Positions 5,727 to 9,647 of a DNA stretch of 9,647 nt are shown here, one piece after another. The stretch covers positions 1 to 9,647 of the forward strand of contig JBBDSH010000028.1 in assembly GCA_040905045.1 (NCBI GenBank), given 5' to 3'. The DNA is from JBBDSH01 sp040905045 (lineage in GTDB: Bacteria > Pseudomonadota > Gammaproteobacteria > Eutrophobiales > Eutrophobiaceae). Below the pieces are notes generated by a model. That model saw nothing but the letters and a program-made list of their open reading frames with translations. It ran no database searches and was not told the DNA's origin. Numbering within the stretch: position 1 is the first letter of the stretch; each line of letters starts with the position of its first letter. The position numbers and the translations under genes were made by a program.

Positions 5727-5793
5727 GCCCGTGGTCGAGCCTCCTACAAGCTTCGCTTTACTCCGCGGCAAAACCCTGCAAAGTAGGAGCGGC
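5722..5793 (-). repeat. REP composite, copy D, cut by the gap
   Basis: In minus orientation: a REP ending in GTAG (CTAC at 5744-5747, body 5722-5747, stem with one wobble pair), then the linker AAGCTTCGCTTT...AAAACCCTG (5748-5780), then the start of the second REP, GTAGGAGCGGC (5783-5793), which runs into the Ns. The linker is the reverse complement of that in copies A to C. Confidence 0.6.
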
Positions 5794-5893
5794 NNNNNNN
5801 NNNNNNNNNNNNNNNNNNNNNNNNNNNNNNNNNNNNNNNNNNNNNNNNNNNNNNNNNNNNNNNNNNNNNNNNNNNNNNNNNNNNNNNNNNNNN
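5794..5893. other. Assembly gap, 100 N
   Basis: Exactly 100 Ns, probably a placeholder rather than a measured length. It interrupts a REP unit. The 13 bases before it (5781-5793) are identical to the 13 bases after it (5894-5906). Confidence 0.98.
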
Positions 5894-5920
5894 AAGTAGG
5901 AGCGGCCACCCGGCCGCGAA
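5894..5920 (+). repeat. REP unit right of the gap
   Basis: GTAG (5896-5899) is followed by stem GCGGCC (5902-5907) with GGCCGC (5912-5917), a 4-base loop and GAA. It is the complete version of the arm cut off at 5793, and may be the same arm if the gap has no real length. Confidence 0.6.
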
Positions 5921-5936
5921 TCCTGTTTCATCAACC

Positions 5937-6022
5937 ATTCGGCGCGCGGTCGCGCCTCCTACAGGCTTCGCTTCACTCCGCGGCAAAACCCTGGTTGGGG
6001 GAGCGGCGATCGCGCCGCGAAT
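5937..6022 (-). repeat. REP composite, copy E
   Basis: The REP at 5937-5962 is the exact reverse complement of the copy B right-hand REP core (185-209). Linker 5963-5995 (AGGCTTCGCTTC...AAAACCCTGG) leads to an outward REP with stem GCGGCG (6003-6008) and CGCCGC (6013-6018). It is the same composite as copy B in opposite orientation, so the element has been inserted both ways round. Confidence 0.65.
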
Positions 6023-6063
6023 TTCTATATTTCGCTTTCCCTGCCCATTTCGCACCCTTTCCG

Positions 6064-6112
6064 GTAGCTTGCTTGTGACTTGTTACTTGTTACTTTTAAC
6101 TTGTTACTTTTC
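6064..6112 (-). repeat. Heptamer tandem array 7 (inverted), 6 units plus partial
   Basis: Read on the minus strand: AAAGTAA, CAAGTTA, AAAGTAA, CAAGTAA, CAAGTCA, CAAGCAA, then a partial GCTAC. The array ends just upstream of the candidate glmS promoter. Confidence 0.85.
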
Positions 6113-6138
6113 ATAGTGTTGTATTTCCCGCCTTGCTG

Positions 6139-6144
6139 TAGAAT
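6139..6144 (+). promoter_or_regulatory. Candidate glmS promoter, -10 element
   Basis: TAGAAT, as in the tRNA-Pro promoter, with only a poor -35 (GTGTTG, 6116-6121) at 17 nt. It would give a leader of about 60 nt. A nearby sigma-54-like pair (GG at 6149-6150, TTGC at 6160-6163) has one base too many between GG and GC, so I do not call it. Confidence 0.35.
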
Positions 6145-6180
6145 AACAGGTTGAAGCTTTTGCCGGTTGTCATTGATTTT

Positions 6181-6194
6181 GCAGGGGTTCCTGC
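6181..6194 (+). promoter_or_regulatory. Small hairpin in glmS leader
   Basis: GCAGG (6181-6185) pairs with CCTGC (6190-6194), loop GGTT, just before the AAGGGG ribosome-binding site (6199-6204). The position could affect translation. E. coli glmS is controlled at this level by GlmZ RNA, but I see no evidence for such an RNA here. Confidence 0.3.
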
Positions 6195-6212
6195 CGCAAG
6201 GGGTTTTTATTT

Positions 6213-8042
6213 ATGTGTGGAATTGTCGGTGCCGTCGCCCAGAGGGATGTCAGTCCCGTACTGCTTGAAGGCCTGAAACGGCTGGAATACCGGGGTTACG
6301 ATTCGGCCGGTATGGCCGTGATCAACAATAATCGGGTACTGGAACGGCTGCGCGTACAGGGCAAGGTTAATGTACTTGCGGAATCCCTGGCGGAGAGCCC
6401 CCTGCCGGGCGGTACGGGTATTGCCCATACGCGCTGGGCGACACACGGCCGTCCGAGTGTCAATAACGCTCATCCCCACATTTGCCGGAATGAAGTCGCC
6501 CTGGTCCATAACGGCATTATCGAGAATTACGAACAGCTGAAAGCCGAACTAACGCGCCACGGCTATGAATCGGAATCGGAGACGGATACCGAAGTTGTCG
6601 TTAATCAGGTGCATTATTTTCTGTCCTCGGGGCTGGATCTGTTGCAGGCGGTGATGGAAACCACCCGCGTGCTGGACGGCGCCTACGCCCTGGGCGTGGT
6701 TCACAACAAGGAGCCGGGCCGGCTGGTTGCGGCCCGGCACGGCAGTCCCCTGATCATCGGTATCGGCATCGGCGAGTATTTCATTGCCTCGGATACCTTC
6801 GCACTGCTGCCGGTGACGCGGGAATTCATCATTCTTCAGGAAGGGGACGTGGCGGATATCAGCCGGGACGGCGTCACGATTTATGATCGTCAGGGCAAAC
6901 GGACGGAAAGGCCGGTCATGGTGTCCGAACTGACGGCGGAGGCGGTGGATAAATCCGGTTACCGGCATTTCATGCTCAAGGAGATTTACAGCCAGCCCCA
7001 GGCCATTGCCGAGACCCTGGAAGGACGGATCCATAAGGGGCGGGTGCTGGATGAAGCGCTCGGGCCCGCCGCCGGCAAGGTACTGGACGGGATACGCTGC
7101 GTACATATTGTCGCCTGCGGCACCAGTTACCATGCGGGTCTGGTGGCGCGCTACTGGCTGGAATCCATTGCCCGAATCCCCTGCAGCGTGGAGATCGCCA
7201 GCGAATACCGTTATCGCAATCCCGTTGTCTCGCCGGATACGCTGTTTGTGTCCATTTCGCAATCGGGTGAAACCGCCGACACCCTGGCGGCCCTGCAACT
7301 GGCACGGCGGCTCGGTTATGCCGAAACACTGGCGATTTGCAACGTCCCGGAGAGTTCACTGACCCGGGAATCCGGGCTTGTCCTTTTGACGCACGCCGGT
7401 CCGGAGATCGGGGTCGCGTCCACCAAGGCCTTCACGACGCAATTGACGGCGTTGATGCTGCTGGTCATCCTGCTGGCGCGAAGACACGGCGATGCCGGAC
7501 AGGAAAAGGATCTGGTCTCGGCGCTGGAGAGTCTCCCGGGGATCATCAATCACATCCTGGAAATGGATACGGCCATTCAGGAACTGGCGGAAAAGTTTGT
7601 CGACAAGCAGCATGCGCTGTATCTTGGACGCGGTTACATGCTGCCCATAGCCATGGAAGGTGCGTTAAAACTGAAGGAAATATCTTATATTCATGCTGAA
7701 GCCTATGCGGCCGGGGAACTGAAACACGGACCGCTGGCGCTGATCGATGATGAAATGCCGGTCATTGCCGTTGCACCGAATAACAGTCTGCTCATGAAAC
7801 TGGAATCCAATCTTAACGAGGTGCGCGCACGCGGGGGTCAATTATATGTCTTTGCCGATTCTTCCGTACCCATGCACCGGTCGGAGAATACATTCAAATT
7901 TGCTGTCACACCCGTTCCCGAATCCGTGGCACCCATTGTTTATACGGTTCCGCTGCAATTGCTTGCCTATCATGTGGCGGTACTGAAAGGGGCGGATGTG
8001 GACCAACCCAGGAACCTGGCCAAATCCGTCACGGTGGAATAA
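6213..8042 (+). CDS. glmS: Glutamine--fructose-6-phosphate aminotransferase (GlcN-6-P synthase)
   Basis: A 609-residue cytoplasmic enzyme, the same length as in E. coli. It converts fructose-6-phosphate and glutamine into glucosamine-6-phosphate, the entry to peptidoglycan and LPS amino sugars. The N-terminal glutaminase domain begins MCGIVG, with Cys2 as the nucleophile exposed after Met removal, and contains HTRWATHG at 72-79. Two SIS isomerase domains follow, with CGTSYHAG, SQSGETADTL, STKAFTTQL, and EGALKLKEISYIHAEAYAAGELKHGP. The C-terminal DQPRNLAKSVTVE includes the conserved lysine (Lys604 here) of the sugar site. The start is set by the catalytic Cys and AAGGGG upstream. glmU, its partner in E. 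coli, is not adjacent. glrR follows after 13 nt. Confidence 0.98.
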   Translation: MCGIVGAVAQRDVSPVLLEGLKRLEYRGYDSAGMAVINNNRVLERLRVQGKVNVLAESLAESPLPGGTGIAHTRWATHGRPSVNNAHPHICRNEVALVHNGIIENYEQLKAELTRHGYESESETDTEVVVNQVHYFLSSGLDLLQAVMETTRVLDGAYALGVVHNKEPGRLVAARHGSPLIIGIGIGEYFIASDTFALLPVTREFIILQEGDVADISRDGVTIYDRQGKRTERPVMVSELTAEAVDKSGYRHFMLKEIYSQPQAIAETLEGRIHKGRVLDEALGPAAGKVLDGIRCVHIVACGTSYHAGLVARYWLESIARIPCSVEIASEYRYRNPVVSPDTLFVSISQSGETADTLAALQLARRLGYAETLAICNVPESSLTRESGLVLLTHAGPEIGVASTKAFTTQLTALMLLVILLARRHGDAGQEKDLVSALESLPGIINHILEMDTAIQELAEKFVDKQHALYLGRGYMLPIAMEGALKLKEISYIHAEAYAAGELKHGPLALIDDEMPVIAVAPNNSLLMKLESNLNEVRARGGQLYVFADSSVPMHRSENTFKFAVTPVPESVAPIVYTVPLQLLAYHVAVLKGADVDQPRNLAKSVTVE

Positions 8043-8055
8043 GCGCCGTCTTCAT

Positions 8056-9414
8056 ATGACTAAAGTTCCGGAAAAACGATATCGTATCCTGATCGTCGAT
8101 GACGACGACGATATATTACGGTTGCTGGAAAAATGGTTGACGGCGGACGGTTTTGAGGTCATCAAGGCGGTTTCTTCGGAAGAAGCACTGGAAATACTGG
8201 AGAGCACCCGGCCCAATCTGGTCATCTCGGATATATTCATGGGAGGCATGAACGGCCTGGACCTGCTTGCCAGGATACGCGAGGATAATCCTCTGCTGCC
8301 GGTCATCATGCTCAGCGGACAGGCGAAAATTCCGGACGCGGTCAAGGCGACGCATCTGGGCTCGGCCGCCTTTCTCACCAAGCCTGTAAAGCACACTGAA
8401 CTGCGGGAACAGGTCAAAAGGGCGCTGCGGATAGATTATGACTTTCCCGAGGGTGATGAACTCCGCAAGAAGCTTGTCTTCCAGAGCAGGAAAATGGAAG
8501 AAGTGATTGATCTGGCGATGATGGTGGCGGACAGCAATGTGACCGTGTTTATCAGCGGTGCCACCGGTACCGGTAAAGAGGTCATCGCCAGGGCAATTCA
8601 TGATGCCAGTCCCCGCAGGAACCGTCCCTTCATCGCGGTCAATTGCGCCGCCATTCCGGAGCAACTGCTGGAGTCCGAATTGTTCGGCCATGAAAAGGGC
8701 GCTTTTACCGGCGCCGCGACACGCAATGAGGGGTTGTTTCAGGCCGCCGGCGGGGGCACGCTCTTTCTTGATGAGATCGGTGATATGCCTTTGTCGTTGC
8801 AGGTCAAATTATTAAGGGTCCTGCAGGATTTTGAGGTGCGGCCGGTGGGTTCCACGAAGTCCTATCCCGTTGACGTCCGGATTATCTCGGCCACTCACAG
8901 GAATATAGAGGCAAGCGTCAGGGAAGGCGAATTCCGGGAGGATTTGTACTACCGGCTCAAGGTTGTCCCCATCGAAATCCCGCCGCTGGATGAAAGGCGG
9001 GAGGATATCCCGTTACTGGCCTCGCACTTCCTGCAGGCGTATTCGGACAGCAATAACAAAAAGCTCAAGTATTTTTCACCCGACGCCATGGAATACCTCA
9101 TGAGCGCTTCCTGGCCCGGCAATATCCGCCAGCTTCTCAATGTCATCGACCTTTGCGCCACGCTTTGCAAGACGGAAACGATACCAATATCCCTCGTCCG
9201 GAAGGTGTGCAGCGACAAACCCGAGTCCTTTATTACACTCAAGGAAGCCAGGCAGGAATTTGAAAGGAATTATCTTGTGGGCGTCCTGAGAGTAACCTCG
9301 GGGAATGTGGCGAATGCGACCAAAATAGCCGGTCGCAACAGGACCGAGTTTTACAAGCTCCTCAACCAGTACGATATTGACCCGGCAGAATTCCGGCAGT
9401 CCGGAAACAGATAA
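8056..9414 (+). CDS. glrR: GlrR-type sigma-54 response regulator
   Basis: A 452-residue NtrC-class activator. The receiver domain (about 8-125) has acidic pocket D15/D16, phosphoacceptor D59 in NLVISDIF, S87 in place of the more usual Thr, and K109. The AAA+ domain carries Walker A GATGTGKE (168-175), the sigma-54 contact loop GAFTGA (215-220), Walker B with D239/E240, and the FREDLYYRL region. The C-terminal helix-turn-helix (about 414-440) contains GNVANATKIAGRNRTEFYKLL. IPDAVKAT, FLTKPV and the C-terminus closely match E. coli GlrR (QseF). In E. coli it activates glmY, whose RNA raises GlmS. ATG 8056 gives the normal receiver start. There is no good Shine-Dalgarno, so coupling to glmS is likely. 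No histidine kinase is visible. Confidence 0.9.
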   Translation: MTKVPEKRYRILIVDDDDDILRLLEKWLTADGFEVIKAVSSEEALEILESTRPNLVISDIFMGGMNGLDLLARIREDNPLLPVIMLSGQAKIPDAVKATHLGSAAFLTKPVKHTELREQVKRALRIDYDFPEGDELRKKLVFQSRKMEEVIDLAMMVADSNVTVFISGATGTGKEVIARAIHDASPRRNRPFIAVNCAAIPEQLLESELFGHEKGAFTGAATRNEGLFQAAGGGTLFLDEIGDMPLSLQVKLLRVLQDFEVRPVGSTKSYPVDVRIISATHRNIEASVREGEFREDLYYRLKVVPIEIPPLDERREDIPLLASHFLQAYSDSNNKKLKYFSPDAMEYLMSASWPGNIRQLLNVIDLCATLCKTETIPISLVRKVCSDKPESFITLKEARQEFERNYLVGVLRVTSGNVANATKIAGRNRTEFYKLLNQYDIDPAEFRQSGNR

Positions 9415-9508
9415 ATCACAATGTCCTAATCCGCCACAACGTGAAATATGAAATGGTTCTTTGGCAAAATTTTCGGGTATCTGGAAAGGTAATGGTGGAT
9501 CTCGCCAA

Positions 9509-9535
9509 GCCTGCCCCGGACTTGTTCCGGGGATC
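9509..9535 (-). repeat. Dispersed palindrome, copy 2
   Basis: Stem CCCCGGA (9514-9520) with TCCGGGG (9526-9532) and a 5-base loop. Read on the minus strand it ends in GGGGCAGGC, matching the palindrome at 14-38 apart from a few changes. It has no T-tract. Confidence 0.55.
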
Positions 9536-9569
9536 GCCGAGAACGCAAAGGATTCATGGATCCTTGCCT

Positions 9570-9605
9570 CTTTGCGAACTTTGCGAACTTTGCGCGCTTT
9601 GCGAG
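9570..9605. repeat. 9-bp tandem array, 4 units
   Basis: CTTTGCGAA twice, CTTTGCGCG and CTTTGCGAG, contiguous. CGCAAAG (9544-9550) upstream is complementary to the first unit (9570-9576), with AAGGAT (9548-9553) and ATCCTT (9560-9565) as an alternative inner stem. The period of 9 and the sequence differ from the heptamer arrays. Confidence 0.75.
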
Positions 9606-9620
9606 ATCCTTTTGAAAAAC

Positions 9621-9641
9621 CAACCCCGAAAACCGGGGTTG
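9621..9641 (-). terminator. Probable minus-strand intrinsic terminator
   Basis: Perfect 8-bp stem CAACCCCG (9621-9628) with CGGGGTTG (9634-9641), 5-base loop. On the minus strand it is followed by GTTTTTC, a usable T-tract; on the plus strand only ATTTCG follows. It therefore best fits the end of a minus-strand gene to the right, and may also stop glrR transcripts weakly. Confidence 0.55.
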
Positions 9642-9647
9642 ATTTCG

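Noticed and set aside
6147..6163. Sigma-54 promoter for glmS
   Set aside because: GG and the GC of TTGC are separated by 11 instead of 10 bases, and the -24 element otherwise does not match TGGCAC.
7996..8055. Earlier in-frame ATG for glrR, overlapping glmS
   Set aside because: The 20 extra residues are another reading frame of the conserved glmS end, and receiver domains begin just before the ILIVDDD strand that ATG 8056 supplies.

Overview
The window is a GC-rich chromosomal segment from a gammaproteobacterium that I cannot place to genus. The evidence is gene order (rpmI, rplT, pheS, pheT, ihfA, a MerR-type gene, tRNA-Pro), an IHF alpha subunit, and a GlrR-type sigma-54 activator. A run of 100 Ns shows it is draft or metagenomic assembly.

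Layout. Bases 1-230 hold only repeats. Then come rpmI and rplT (231-806), closed by a perfect intrinsic terminator. A 250-base repeat-filled spacer leads to pheS (1119-2099). A second, 318-base spacer, also full of repeats, separates pheS from pheT (2418-4793). ihfA follows pheT after 1 nt and overlaps a MerR-like gene by 20 nt (to 5434). A tRNA-Pro(GGG) lies at 5620-5696. A 516-base stretch of repeats, including the assembly gap, precedes glmS (6213-8042). glrR (8056-9414) follows glmS after 13 nt. The last 230 bases hold palindromes, a 9-bp tandem array and a hairpin that works best as a minus-strand terminator.

Function. The left part is the translation and nucleoid block: two 50S proteins, both subunits of phenylalanyl-tRNA synthetase, IHF alpha and a small regulator. 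The right part pairs glucosamine-6-phosphate synthase with a regulator of the GlrR family. In enterobacteria GlrR controls glmS indirectly through the small RNA GlmY, so direct linkage here is notable.

The unusual content is between the genes. Seven clear tandem arrays with a 7-bp period, plus two degenerate ones, lie in the spacers. Their sequences look unrelated, but when oriented and phased, 40 units fit one degenerate heptamer, NNARYNA. Arrays run up to the start codons of pheS and pheT where a Shine-Dalgarno would be expected, and flank the tRNA. They are interleaved with a REP-linker-REP composite element present about five times, and with other small palindromes. I found no transposase, CRISPR or phage gene.
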